Shown: positions 14,950 to 23,050 of the stretch, in pieces | Layout: each line of letters starts with the position of its first letter | Position numbering within the stretch: position 1 is the stretch's first letter | Assembly (NCBI GenBank): GCA_903822375.1 | Contig: CAIJOU010000456.1 | Location: 1 to 28,203 of the forward strand | Length of the DNA: 28,203 nucleotides | Direction: 5' to 3' | DNA from: Candidatus Hydrogenedentota bacterium | GTDB taxonomy: Bacteria > Hydrogenedentota > Hydrogenedentia > Hydrogenedentales > CAITNO01 | Translations under genes and position numbers: made by a program | Notes under the pieces: model-generated | Seen by the model: only the letters and a program-made list of their open reading frames with translations | The model's database searches: none | What the model was told of the DNA's origin: nothing

Positions 14950-16112
14950 CGACCGCGCATCTGGCTCGGGCCGACGCTGAAGTTAATCGGCGTGAGCTGG
15001 TTGAGCAGCGAGCCGCCGAAGCCGTGCGAGAAGCCCAGCGCGAAGAGGTTGAACATCTGGAAGAACAGCAGCGTGCCGAAGACGCCGCCGGTGAAGGTGA
15101 ACACCATGAGCCACACGTTCGGCAGATGCACGAGGGAGAAGCACGTGGCCGTGCACAGGACCGCCTTCATCAGGTCGGTGCGGGACCGGTCCACCGGAAA
15201 GGCCCGGCCGAAAAGCACGCCGAAATAACTGGCAAAGATGAGCTGCTGAAACCAGCCCCAGGTGACGTAGCCGGACCACTGGCCGCCGATGGCCAGCGGA
15301 TGGAGCAGCGCATGGAGCCGCTCGCTCGAGGGCTCGCCGCGCAGGCGGATATAATGCCAGCTCTCCAGGGCCGCGCGGTGGGGTTCGAGGACGAATTGGA
15401 AGAACAGGTTGTAGACGAAGATGAGAACCAGCACCCCAATCAGGAACGTGACAATGAAGCGGAGGCTCTGGGCGAAGTTGTCGAGCCGCACCATGAATGG
15501 AATGCAGAGGAACAGCCACGCAAGATCGATGACGCACAGCAGGAACAGGATAAATCCGGTCTTGCCGCCGAAGGCGGCATAGTGCCGGGCGTAAAGCACA
15601 TCTATTTCTTTTGAGAAGTTGAACGCGGCGGAAACATAAAGCAGCGTCATGGCGGCCATCACGGCGGCCACCGCGCGCCAGTGCTTGACGATGAGCGGCG
15701 GCTGGCCGTTCGCACCGATATAGTAGCGCAGCGGATTGCCGAGACCGCGGAATTCCCAGAAGTACCAGCCCATGGCGTTCCACTGCTGGTGCGGCTGCAA
15801 GAATACGGGACCGTCAAGCCGGCAGTGCACGATGGGGGAAAGGATGAACATCCAGAGCGCGGCCGGCGCACCCACGGCGATGCGGAACTTCATGGTGCCG
15901 GCCTTGTCGAGCCAGTATTCGCACCACACCACCGCCATCACGATCAGGAAGACCAGGATCGCCTCCCAGAAGTAGCCGCGGCGGATGCTCGTGAGCCGGT
16001 CTTCGGGCACGACGCCGCGGCGGGCAACAAGCCCGGCGTCGGTGGGCAGCTCGATTCGGGTGAAACAGCGTTTTACTCCGTCAAGGAACGAGGCGATGTC
16101 ATTGGAGGGCAT
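14946..16112 (-). CDS. Polytopic membrane protein, CPBP/Rce1-like with altered active-site motif
   Basis: A 388-aa protein with about eight hydrophobic segments. The C-terminal third resembles CPBP (Rce1-like) intramembrane proteases. Where those have an EExxxR helix this has TWGWFQQLIFASYFGVLFGR, so the glutamate pair is QQ at 289-290. The second motif FxxxH is intact (F325-SLV-H329) and the third histidine is in FSHGFGG (H363). Loss of the glutamates suggests a non-proteolytic or differently acting relative. The N-terminal 280 residues (soluble start, then helices) are an extension not seen in typical CPBP proteins. The ATG at 16112 is preceded by AGGAAG. Upstream partner: cupin gene, 32 nt away. 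Family assignment is tentative. Confidence 0.55.
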   Translation of the reverse strand: MPSNDIASFLDGVKRCFTRIELPTDAGLVARRGVVPEDRLTSIRRGYFWEAILVFLIVMAVVWCEYWLDKAGTMKFRIAVGAPAALWMFILSPIVHCRLDGPVFLQPHQQWNAMGWYFWEFRGLGNPLRYYIGANGQPPLIVKHWRAVAAVMAAMTLLYVSAAFNFSKEIDVLYARHYAAFGGKTGFILFLLCVIDLAWLFLCIPFMVRLDNFAQSLRFIVTFLIGVLVLIFVYNLFFQFVLEPHRAALESWHYIRLRGEPSSERLHALLHPLAIGGQWSGYVTWGWFQQLIFASYFGVLFGRAFPVDRSRTDLMKAVLCTATCFSLVHLPNVWLMVFTFTGGVFGTLLFFQMFNLFALGFSHGFGGSLLNQLTPINFSVGPSQMRGR

Positions 16113-16144
16113 GGGTACTTCCTGCAGGGTTTATATGGTAAGGA

Positions 16145-16681
16145 TTAATCCGGAACGCGTTGAATGCGCGTGTCGGTAAAAATGTCGGCCTCATCGCAAC
16201 TGGTGCTGGAAAACTCGGAGACAACCGCGCCCTTCGGCCCGGCCTTGAACCAGTGCCTGGTGTCCGGCGCGATGGTGTACTGGTCGCCCGGGCGAAGCAC
16301 AACCTCGTGAAACACCGTATAGGCGCCCACGGGCGCGGCGAGCGGTGCGGCAATGCAATCCGGCGTCGCCGGACCGTCCACGTAGAGAAACACCTCACCC
16401 GACCGGCAGCGGAAGGTCTCCATCTTGCCGCTTCTGCCGTTCACATCGGGATGGCGGTGTTCGGGGCAGGTCATGCCGGGGAACATGATCAACTCTTTGG
16501 CGCAATAACGGTCGTTGTTTTCATACACGATGATGGCCAGGCCGGTCGTCTCAAACTCGTCGAGCCCGAAATCGGCCAGTTCCATGGCCGCCTTTTCCGC
16601 GTTCGTCACGACTATATTGGCCGCGGCGAGCATCGCCGCCGCGCGGTCCCGGTATTCCTGCTGCTGCATTGCGGCGATCAT
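16145..16681 (-). CDS. Cupin sugar isomerase, D-lyxose isomerase-like
   Basis: Predicted 178-aa single-domain cupin resembling bacterial D-lyxose ketol-isomerases (Bacillus YdaE type, similar length), which interconvert aldoses and ketoses such as lyxose/xylulose and mannose/fructose. Candidate metal ligands are in CPEHRHPD (His75, His77), Glu88 in GKMETF and His143 in DTRHWF. AKELIMFPGMT precedes them, as in the family. The start is the ATG at 16681, with GGAG 10 nt upstream; the frame is open to 16780, but that region holds the promoter. It is the first gene of the operon with the CPBP-like protein and the methyltransferase. The exact sugar is unproven. Confidence 0.72.
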   Translation of the reverse strand: MIAAMQQQEYRDRAAAMLAAANIVVTNAEKAAMELADFGLDEFETTGLAIIVYENNDRYCAKELIMFPGMTCPEHRHPDVNGRSGKMETFRCRSGEVFLYVDGPATPDCIAAPLAAPVGAYTVFHEVVLRPGDQYTIAPDTRHWFKAGPKGAVVSEFSSTSCDEADIFTDTRIQRVPD

Positions 16682-16726
16682 GTGCCAAGTTCTCCATGGG
16701 TGCGTGTCCTGCGTTCCAGACGGCCC

Positions 16727-16755
16727 ATGATAGCGCAGCGGCGGGGTGGGGTCAA
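16727..16755 (-). promoter_or_regulatory. Sigma70-type promoter of the isomerase operon
   Basis: On the minus strand TTGACC (16755-16750), a 17-nt spacer and TATCAT (16732-16727). Five of six bases match consensus in each hexamer. The transcript start is expected near 16720, about 39 nt before the ATG. Confidence 0.7.
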
Positions 16756-16843
16756 AAGGGGCCCGGTCCCCAAACGTCATCGTTTTCCGGCGCTACCGGC
16801 GTTTCTCCACGGTTTCCCGCCTCTTCCGTCGCCATTTTGTGCT

Positions 16844-16872
16844 TTGGAATCACGGCGTCAATCTGGTATACT
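16844..16872 (+). promoter_or_regulatory. Sigma70-type promoter of the mre operon
   Basis: TTGGAA (16844-16849), a 17-nt spacer and TATACT (16867-16872). The transcript start is expected near 16879, giving an ~83-nt leader before the mreB GTG. Confidence 0.65.
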
Positions 16873-16925
16873 CCACGATCCAAGTAGGGTCTAAATCCTT
16901 TGTTTTTGCTGTGTTAGCTTATTCG

Positions 16926-16948
16926 CGCGCCGGAACGGCGCGTTTTTT
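16926..16948 (+). terminator. Intrinsic-terminator-like hairpin in the mreB leader (candidate attenuator)
   Basis: CGCGCCG and CGGCGCG (16926-16932, 16936-16942) form a perfect 7-bp GC stem with a GAA loop, immediately followed by six T. It lies about 47-70 nt into the predicted mreB transcript and ends 13 nt before the start codon. No plus-strand gene lies upstream that it could serve. The minus strand lacks a T tract, so it acts in the mreB direction only. Confidence 0.7.
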
Positions 16949-16961
16949 GAAAGGGCGCACC

Positions 16962-17990
16962 GTGTTCAACATCTTTCGTCATCTTTCCAGCCTGTTCTCG
17001 CATGACATGGCCATCGATTTGGGCACGGCCAACACGCTGGTTTATGTGAAGGGCCAGGGCATCGTGCTCAGCGAGCCGTCGGTGGTGGCCATCAACAAGG
17101 ACACGGGCCTGCCGCGTGCCGTGGGCAATGAGGCCAAAAACATGATCGGCCGCACGCCGGGCAACATCGTGGCGATTCGCCCGATGAAGGACGGCGTGAT
17201 TGCGGACTTCGAGGTGACGGAGGCGATGCTGCGCTATTTCATACAGAAGGTGCACAACCGCCGGCGCCTGGCCTGGCCGCGCGTGGCCGTGAGCGTGCCT
17301 TCGGGCATCACGGCGGTGGAACGGCGCGCCGTGGTGGAAAGCACCATGCAGGCGGGCGCGACGAAGGTGTACATCATCGAGGAGCCGATGGCAGCCGCGA
17401 TCGGCGCCGGGCTGCCCGTGCACGAACCGCAGGGCTGCATGATCGTGGACATCGGCGGCGGCACGACGGAGGTGGCGGTGATTTCGCTGGGCGGCATCGT
17501 GTTTGCCAAGTCGGTGCGCGTGGCGGGCGACGAGATGGACACGGCAATCATCCAGCACCTCAAGCGCACCTACAACATGATGGTGGGCGAGCGCACGGCC
17601 GAAGAGATCAAGATTGCGATCGGCTCGGCCTACGCGCTTAAGGAGGAGCTTCAGATGCAGGTGAAGGGCCGCGACCAGGTGATGGGCCTGCCGCGGACGA
17701 TAGACATCACCTCGGAGGAAATCCGCGAGGCGCTGCGCGAGCCGGTGGCGGCGATTGTCGAGGCCGTGCGGGTGACGCTGGAGCGCACCCCGCCGGAGCT
17801 TTCCGCGGACATCGTGGACCGCGGCGTGGTGCTTGCCGGCGGCGGCGCGCTGCTGCGCGGCCTGGACCAGCTGATCGCCAAGGAAACAGGCCTTCATGTG
17901 ACCGTGGCCGAGGACCCGCTGGGCGCGGTGGTGCTGGGCGGCGGCAAGTTTCTCGAGGAGCTGAAGCACACCAAGCCCGAGGAAATCTAA
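16962..17990 (+). CDS. mreB: Rod-shape-determining actin-like protein MreB
   Basis: Bacterial actin that organises the elongasome under the inner membrane, 342 aa, a usual length. It begins MFNIFRHLSSLFSHDMAIDL, matching the E. coli start in layout, with an amphipathic N-terminus that could bind membrane. ATP-site motifs are phosphate-1 DLGTANTLVY, VSVPSGI, phosphate-2 MIVDIGGGTTEVAVI and the adenosine motif GVVLAGGGALLRGLD. The GTG at 16962 is preceded by AAAGGG; an upstream open frame to 16746 crosses the promoter and terminator and is rejected. It is the first gene of mreBCD-pbp2-rodA. The leader hairpin at 16926-16948 may control it. Confidence 0.97.
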   Translation: MFNIFRHLSSLFSHDMAIDLGTANTLVYVKGQGIVLSEPSVVAINKDTGLPRAVGNEAKNMIGRTPGNIVAIRPMKDGVIADFEVTEAMLRYFIQKVHNRRRLAWPRVAVSVPSGITAVERRAVVESTMQAGATKVYIIEEPMAAAIGAGLPVHEPQGCMIVDIGGGTTEVAVISLGGIVFAKSVRVAGDEMDTAIIQHLKRTYNMMVGERTAEEIKIAIGSAYALKEELQMQVKGRDQVMGLPRTIDITSEEIREALREPVAAIVEAVRVTLERTPPELSADIVDRGVVLAGGGALLRGLDQLIAKETGLHVTVAEDPLGAVVLGGGKFLEELKHTKPEEI

Positions 17991-18049
17991 GTCAAGCCGG
18001 TTTGGGCTGATTTCGCGGCGCCGCCGGCGGCGGCGAGAAAGGGTGTGTC

Positions 18050-19033
18050 GTGTTGAATCTGGGGCGCATACTGAGCGAGCACCGGCCCGTGGTGGTTTTG
18101 GCCGTGCTTGTCGGCGCGTCGTTGCTGTCGCTCATCCGGGGCACCGAACCGTCCATCGTGCAGCACGGCGTGGCGCGAGCGGTCGCCGCGACGGCCTATC
18201 CCTTCCTCTCGGCGAAGAACCGCGTCTCCGACACGGTTTCCCGCGCCTACCGCTTTGTCGCCGATTTCGAGGCCATGCAGAACGAGAACCGCAGCCTGTC
18301 CACGGAGGTGGCCCACCTCAAGAGCAACGTTGCGCGGGCCGCGGAGCTGGAGAACGAGAACGAACGGCTGCGCACCATGCTGAACTTTGCGCGAAAACAC
18401 CCCCAGATAACGCTGGAGCCCGTTTCGGTGCTTGAGAGTTTTCAGGGCATGATTCGCATCGACCGGGGCGCGGTGAACGGGGTGCGCACGTCCATGGCGG
18501 TGATCACCGACGAGGGCGTGGTGGGCATGGTCACCGATGTGGCCGATTTCACCAGCACCGTGGCCACGCTGCACCACATGGACTGCAACGTGGGGGCCAT
18601 GGTCGAGCGCAACCGGCTGCGCGCGTACGACGGGGTGGTCCATGCGGGCGGCAGCGACGTGAGCCGCCGCAGCATCTGCACGATGGAATACATCGACATG
18701 AAGGAGGACGTGCGTGTCGGCGACGTCGTGGTCACCAGCCCGGAAAGCCTGTTCCCGGCGGGCTACCTGGTCGGGCGGGTGAGCGCCGTGCACAACGGCG
18801 GCGGCTCGCTGTGGAAGAGCGCCGAAATCATCCCCGCCATCGATCCCTACAAGCTGGACGAGGTGTTCCTGGTCCGCCGTGACGTTGAGGACGCGTCCAA
18901 TCTTGCGGGCTCGCGCAGCGACTTTCTCGCGGAGACCGCGCAGGCGCAGGCGCAGGCGCAGGCAGGCGGGGCGGTGGCGCGCGGCGGTGAGACCCCGGAC
19001 ACGCGAACCCTGCAGGAGCGGTTTTCCCCATGA
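18050..19033 (+). CDS. mreC: Rod-shape-determining protein MreC
   Basis: Bitopic elongasome protein that activates PBP2-RodA from the periplasm, 327 aa. It has a short cytoplasmic tail, one membrane helix at about 13-30, a coiled coil (EAMQNENRSLSTEVAHLKSN... to about 118) and the double beta-barrel MreC domain (to about 285). The C-terminus is an Ala-Gln repeat (five GCGCAG units in the DNA near 18940-18963) plus a polar tail, probably disordered. The start is GTG at 18050, with AAAGGG upstream, 59 nt after mreB. The end overlaps mreD by 4 nt (ATGA). Confidence 0.95.
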   Translation: MLNLGRILSEHRPVVVLAVLVGASLLSLIRGTEPSIVQHGVARAVAATAYPFLSAKNRVSDTVSRAYRFVADFEAMQNENRSLSTEVAHLKSNVARAAELENENERLRTMLNFARKHPQITLEPVSVLESFQGMIRIDRGAVNGVRTSMAVITDEGVVGMVTDVADFTSTVATLHHMDCNVGAMVERNRLRAYDGVVHAGGSDVSRRSICTMEYIDMKEDVRVGDVVVTSPESLFPAGYLVGRVSAVHNGGGSLWKSAEIIPAIDPYKLDEVFLVRRDVEDASNLAGSRSDFLAETAQAQAQAQAGGAVARGGETPDTRTLQERFSP

Positions 19034-19557
19034 GATGGAAACACCACCCATGGACCCGCCACCTGGCATGGCTGGGCACGGTCATCTTCTTCGCGCTGGT
19101 GCAGACAAACTGGCCGGACGCGCTCAAACTGCAGGACGTGGTGCCCGACTTCGTGCTGATCATGGTGGTCTACTACGCCATAGCCGAGGGCGAGGAGCGG
19201 GCCATGTTCACCGGCCTGGTGGGCGGACTTTACCAGGACGTGGCCGTGCACACGGTGCTGGGGCACCATGTGATCTGCCACGTCATTGTGGGCTACACCG
19301 TCGGCCGCGTGTCGACGCGGCTGATTACGGAGCACGCCGCGATCAAGGCGGGGCTGGTGCTGCTGGCGAGCCTGGGCCAGGGGCTCCTCTTCGCGTTCAT
19401 CCAGTATGTGCAGCAGCCCCAGCGGGGCATGCTCTATCCGCTGTTGAACGCCGCCGTGCCCTGCGCCTTCTACACGGCGGTGGCGGCCCCAATCCTGTTC
19501 CTGGTGCTGGACGCCGTCATGGGCCGCCGCGAATCCATCGGGCGGGGCGTTGCCTGA
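19030..19557 (+). CDS. mreD: Rod-shape-determining protein MreD
   Basis: Small inner-membrane elongasome component, 175 aa with about five hydrophobic segments. The conserved MreD region VPDFVLIMVVYYAIAEGEE and the glycine-rich FTGLVGGLYQDVAVH are visible. It overlaps mreC (ATGA) and is followed directly by pbp2, so translation is probably coupled. Sequence is weakly conserved across bacteria, as is normal for MreD; position in the operon makes the call. Confidence 0.9.
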   Translation: MRWKHHPWTRHLAWLGTVIFFALVQTNWPDALKLQDVVPDFVLIMVVYYAIAEGEERAMFTGLVGGLYQDVAVHTVLGHHVICHVIVGYTVGRVSTRLITEHAAIKAGLVLLASLGQGLLFAFIQYVQQPQRGMLYPLLNAAVPCAFYTAVAAPILFLVLDAVMGRRESIGRGVA

Positions 19558-19558
19558 C

Positions 19559-21523
19559 ATGCTGATTCAGCCCAAGAACGAGCCCGAGCGCTATGAGGGC
19601 GTGGAGACCCGGGTGCAGTTTTTCGGCGTGCTGCTCCTGGCCGCACTTGCGGTGCTCTGCGTGCGCCTGTGGAGCCTGCAGGTGCTCAACCTGAGCGAGT
19701 TCACCGCGCTGGCGGAGCACAACCGGGTTTCACAGACGCGGCTGGCCTCGGACCGCGGGTTGATCTTTGCCCGGGGCGGCGTCGTGATGGCGGACAACCG
19801 GGCCAGCGCCGACGCGGTCTTTGTGCCGGGCGAGTGTCCGGAGGACCGCCTGAACGCCGTTTGCGCGCGGCTGGCCGAGATCACCGGCACGGCCGAAAAG
19901 TGGGTGACGACCGAGGTGGCCAAGTTCCGGCGCTCGCCCTTCACGCAGATCATCATCAAGCGCGACCTGACCAAGGCCGACCGCATTCGTATCGAGGAGC
20001 ACCAGCACGAGTTGCCGGGCATAACCATCATCGTCCATCCCCAGCGGCGCTACCTGCAGGGTGAAACGGCCGGACAGCTGCTCGGCTATCTGGGCGAGAT
20101 CAACCAGAACGAACTCGACGCCTGGAGCGATGAGGGCTACTCGCTGGGCGACCTGGTGGGCAAGGACGGACTCGAACGGCAATACGAGCACGTGCTGCAC
20201 GGCCAGGACGGCTACATGGTGGTGACCAAGTACGCTTCGGGCCAGCCGCAGCTGCTGACCGACAAGTCGGGCCAGCCCTATATCGCAAAACGCGACACGC
20301 GCGGGCACCTGCTGGAAAAGGAGGCGGACCCGGTGCCGCCCCGTTCGGGCAAACCCCTGCACCTGACCCTCGACCTGGGCCTGCAGCGGAAATGCGAAGA
20401 ACTGCTGCACGGCGTGGTGGGCGCGATCGTCACGCTTGACGCCGACACCGGCGCCGTGCTGGCCATGGCCAGCACGCCCAACTACGATCCCGGCGTCTTT
20501 GTCACCCGGGGCCATGACACAGAGCGCACCGACCTGCTCATGGGCGGCAATCCGAACCGCATGACACACCGCGCGTTCCGCGAGATTTACCCGCCCGGTT
20601 CGGTGTTCAAGGTGCTGCTCGCCGCGGCGGCGCTGGAGGAGGGCGCCATCAAGCCCGGCTCCACCTTCTTCTGTCCGGGCCATTACGAGCTTCCGGGCGG
20701 CAGCCGCCCCTGGCATTGCTGGAAACATTCCGGCCACGGTACGGTGGGTGTCGTGGAGGCGCTCACCTTTTCGTGCGACGTGTTCTTCTACAATGTCGGG
20801 CTCAAGCTGGGCGTGGACAAGATTTCCAAGTGGTGCCACGCGGTGGGCCTGGGCGAGAAGACCGGGCTCGACCTGCCCGGCGAGATGCCCGGACTGATCC
20901 CCGACCGCGAGTGGAAGGCGAAGCTGTACGCCGGCAAGGACCCCTCCGAGCGACGCTGGTACGATGGTGACACGGTCAACCTGAGCATCGGCCAGGGCAG
21001 CGCGGCGGCCACGCCCCTGCAGAGCGCCGCGCTCATCGCCTGTATCGTCAACGGCGGCTACCGCGTGCGTCCCTACCTTTGCGAGGAGCAGGGGCCGAAA
21101 AAGTCGGAACGGCTCTTCAGCGACGCCACGATCAAAACGGTCACCGAGGGCCTGCGCAAGTGCGTGCAGCAGGGCCCGACCCCGCCGACCGGCACGGGCT
21201 ACCTCGCGCACATAGACGGCATCGACATCATCGGCAAGACCGGCTCGGCGCAGGTCGCCTCGCAGTCTTTCCAGGACAAGTACAAGGGCGACGAGGAGAG
21301 CATCCCCTACGAGATGCGCGAGCACGCGTGGTTTGTCGCCGGCGTGCTGGACCGCAGTCCGAAGATCGCCCTCTGCGTTCTGGTCGAGCACGGGCTGCAC
21401 GGCGCGCGCGCCGCGGCGCCCTACGCCAAGGAAGTGATTGACTACTTTTATGCCAACCAGGGCGCGGCATCCACGCCTGAAACCGCGGCGGCACCCGATG
21501 CGGCCGCGGCGAAAAGGGAGTAA
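19559..21523 (+). CDS. mrdA: Penicillin-binding protein 2 (elongasome transpeptidase)
   Basis: Class B PBP that cross-links peptidoglycan during side-wall growth, 654 aa. A membrane helix lies at about 20-41. The pedestal contains RLASDRGLIFARGG, and the transpeptidase domain runs from about 265. Catalytic motifs are S348-V-F-K351 (in YPPGSVFKV), S405-C-D (FSCDVFFYN) and K560-T-G (IIGKTGSAQ). Cysteines at 372 and 387 frame a CPGHY...CWKHSGHG segment typical of PBP2. The C-terminal tail is Ala/Pro-rich. The ATG at 19559 lies one base after the mreD stop; a TTG at 19550 is an alternative. It pairs with RodA next door. Confidence 0.96.
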   Translation: MLIQPKNEPERYEGVETRVQFFGVLLLAALAVLCVRLWSLQVLNLSEFTALAEHNRVSQTRLASDRGLIFARGGVVMADNRASADAVFVPGECPEDRLNAVCARLAEITGTAEKWVTTEVAKFRRSPFTQIIIKRDLTKADRIRIEEHQHELPGITIIVHPQRRYLQGETAGQLLGYLGEINQNELDAWSDEGYSLGDLVGKDGLERQYEHVLHGQDGYMVVTKYASGQPQLLTDKSGQPYIAKRDTRGHLLEKEADPVPPRSGKPLHLTLDLGLQRKCEELLHGVVGAIVTLDADTGAVLAMASTPNYDPGVFVTRGHDTERTDLLMGGNPNRMTHRAFREIYPPGSVFKVLLAAAALEEGAIKPGSTFFCPGHYELPGGSRPWHCWKHSGHGTVGVVEALTFSCDVFFYNVGLKLGVDKISKWCHAVGLGEKTGLDLPGEMPGLIPDREWKAKLYAGKDPSERRWYDGDTVNLSIGQGSAAATPLQSAALIACIVNGGYRVRPYLCEEQGPKKSERLFSDATIKTVTEGLRKCVQQGPTPPTGTGYLAHIDGIDIIGKTGSAQVASQSFQDKYKGDEESIPYEMREHAWFVAGVLDRSPKIALCVLVEHGLHGARAAAPYAKEVIDYFYANQGAASTPETAAAPDAAAAKRE

Positions 21524-21531
21524 CCCGGCCC

Positions 21532-22725
21532 ATGCCCCCCCGTCGGCTCGATGTGCAATACCAGGATGTCAGCCTGCGCGTCTTCAACTGGCGCAACCTG
21601 CTGCGCGTGGACTGGCTCTTGTCGCTGATGGTCCTGCTGCTGGCCGCGGCCGGCTGGGTCACCATGTACAGCGCCAGCCGCAGCAGCGACATTTCCTACT
21701 TCAACCGCCAGATCATGTACTTCTTCCTGGGCCTCGTCGTCACGGTGGTCATCGTCTGCATCGACTACCGCTTTCTCGTGGGGCTGGGGCCGCTGATGTA
21801 CATTGCGGCGGTGCTCATGCTGCTGGCCGTGCTGGCCGTGGGCACCGTGGCCAAGGGCAGCGAGCGCTGGCTTGTGCTGGGCCCGTTCCGGCTCCAGCCC
21901 TCCGAAACGACCAAGCTGGTCATGGTCTATGCGCTCACATGGTATTTCGTCAAGCTGGGTCCGCGCATCCGAAAACTGCACTGGTTCCTGCTCACGTTCA
22001 TCTTCGCCGGGCTGCCCATCGCGCTCATCCTGAAACAGCCCAACCTCGGCACCGCCATGTCGCTCACACCGCTGATCATCGTGATGCTCTTCGTCGCCGG
22101 CTGCCGCGTGTGGCACCTGGCGGTGGTCGTGCTGCTCGGCCTGTCCATCGTGCCCGTGATGTGGTGGGAGATGCACGACTTCGACCCCGACACGCCCCGC
22201 GAACCGCGCGGCTTCTACGACCTCAAGCACTACCAGAAGATGCGCGTGTACGCTTTCCTGAACCCCGAATACGATCCCCGCGGCTCGGGCTGGCACACGC
22301 TCCAGAGCAAGATCACCGTCGGCAGCGGCGGACTCACCGGCAAGGGCTATCTCAAGGGCACGCAGACCCGCCTCAACTACCTGCCCGAGCACCACACCGA
22401 CTTCATCTTCTCCCTGCTCGCCGAGGAGCAGGGATTCGTGGGGGCGATTGTCGTCATCGGCCTGTTCCTGGTCTTTCTGCTGCGGGGGTTGTCATTCGCA
22501 CGCGACTGTCCCGACATGGCCGGCACGCTGCTGGCGGCCGGCATCGTCACCATACTCGCGTTCCACGTGTTCGTGAACATCGCCATCACCATAGGGCTCA
22601 TGCCCGTGACCGGAATCCCCCTGCCGTTCCTGTCCTTCGGCGGGTCCTTCTACCTGACCACCATGGCCGGCGTCGGCGTGCTGCTCAACGTCCCCGCCCG
22701 CGGCAAGGGCCTGCTGATAGGCTGA
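21532..22725 (+). CDS. rodA: Peptidoglycan glycosyltransferase RodA (SEDS family)
   Basis: Multi-pass SEDS polymerase that builds glycan strands with PBP2, 397 aa. Conserved features are KGSERWLVLGPFRLQPSE, KQPNLGTAMSL, and the catalytic loop LNYLPEHHTDFIFSLLAEEQG with the putative catalytic Asp290. The end has the usual GIPLPFLSFGGS. The stretch from about 213 to 235 (HDFDPDTPREPRGFYDLK) enlarges the large extracytoplasmic loop before YAFLNPEYDP. AGGGAG precedes the ATG, 8 nt after pbp2. It is the last gene of the operon; no terminator hairpin with a clear U tract is seen after it. Confidence 0.96.
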   Translation: MPPRRLDVQYQDVSLRVFNWRNLLRVDWLLSLMVLLLAAAGWVTMYSASRSSDISYFNRQIMYFFLGLVVTVVIVCIDYRFLVGLGPLMYIAAVLMLLAVLAVGTVAKGSERWLVLGPFRLQPSETTKLVMVYALTWYFVKLGPRIRKLHWFLLTFIFAGLPIALILKQPNLGTAMSLTPLIIVMLFVAGCRVWHLAVVVLLGLSIVPVMWWEMHDFDPDTPREPRGFYDLKHYQKMRVYAFLNPEYDPRGSGWHTLQSKITVGSGGLTGKGYLKGTQTRLNYLPEHHTDFIFSLLAEEQGFVGAIVVIGLFLVFLLRGLSFARDCPDMAGTLLAAGIVTILAFHVFVNIAITIGLMPVTGIPLPFLSFGGSFYLTTMAGVGVLLNVPARGKGLLIG

Positions 22726-22741
22726 GACCGTGACTTTCCCT

Positions 22742-22943
22742 CATTGCCAAGTAGCACTGGAAAGCGGGGAAAACAAGAAACGCAGAGGCGTTGAGAACGC
22801 AGAGGTCCGCAGAGATGCATAGATTTCAAAACGGGTGTTCGTTCAATGAGTAGTCAGGCATCCCGTCGCTCTTGAAACAACGAAACGGCAAACTCCCTCA
22901 TCTGTTCCCCTCTGCGCTCCTCTGCGTCCTCGGCGCCTCTGCG
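22742..22943. repeat. Intergenic repeat cluster left of the large secreted-protein gene
   Basis: This fills most of the 325-nt gap after rodA. At 22742-22767 lies a degenerate copy of the REP-like palindrome found at 26694-26716 (CCAAGT-AGC-ACTGG). At 22779-22818 are three direct copies of CGCAGAG(G). At 22908-22943 are three inverted copies (CCTCTGCG), so the two sets can fold into a ~165-nt hairpin. The sequence between, about 22819-22907, holds nothing I recognise. Confidence 0.7.
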
Positions 22944-22998
22944 ATAAAACATTCCCTGTTTTCGGTCACTACTGCGAACCTCTTGGACATTTTTTTCG

Positions 22999-23004
22999 TA
23001 TAAT
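22999..23004 (+). promoter_or_regulatory. -10 element upstream of the large secreted-protein gene
   Basis: A perfect TATAAT at 22999-23004, preceded by a T7 run. No good -35 at 16-18 nt spacing; TTGGAC at 22983 is too close. The transcript start is expected near 23011, 40 nt before the ATG. Confidence 0.45.
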
Positions 23005-23050
23005 CCCACGGTCCTCTCTTCAAGATGTCCAGACGGTCGGGAGACTCGGT

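Noticed and set aside
19730..21400. 556-aa minus-strand ORF opposite pbp2
   Set aside because: An antisense shadow; all transpeptidase motifs are in order on the plus strand.
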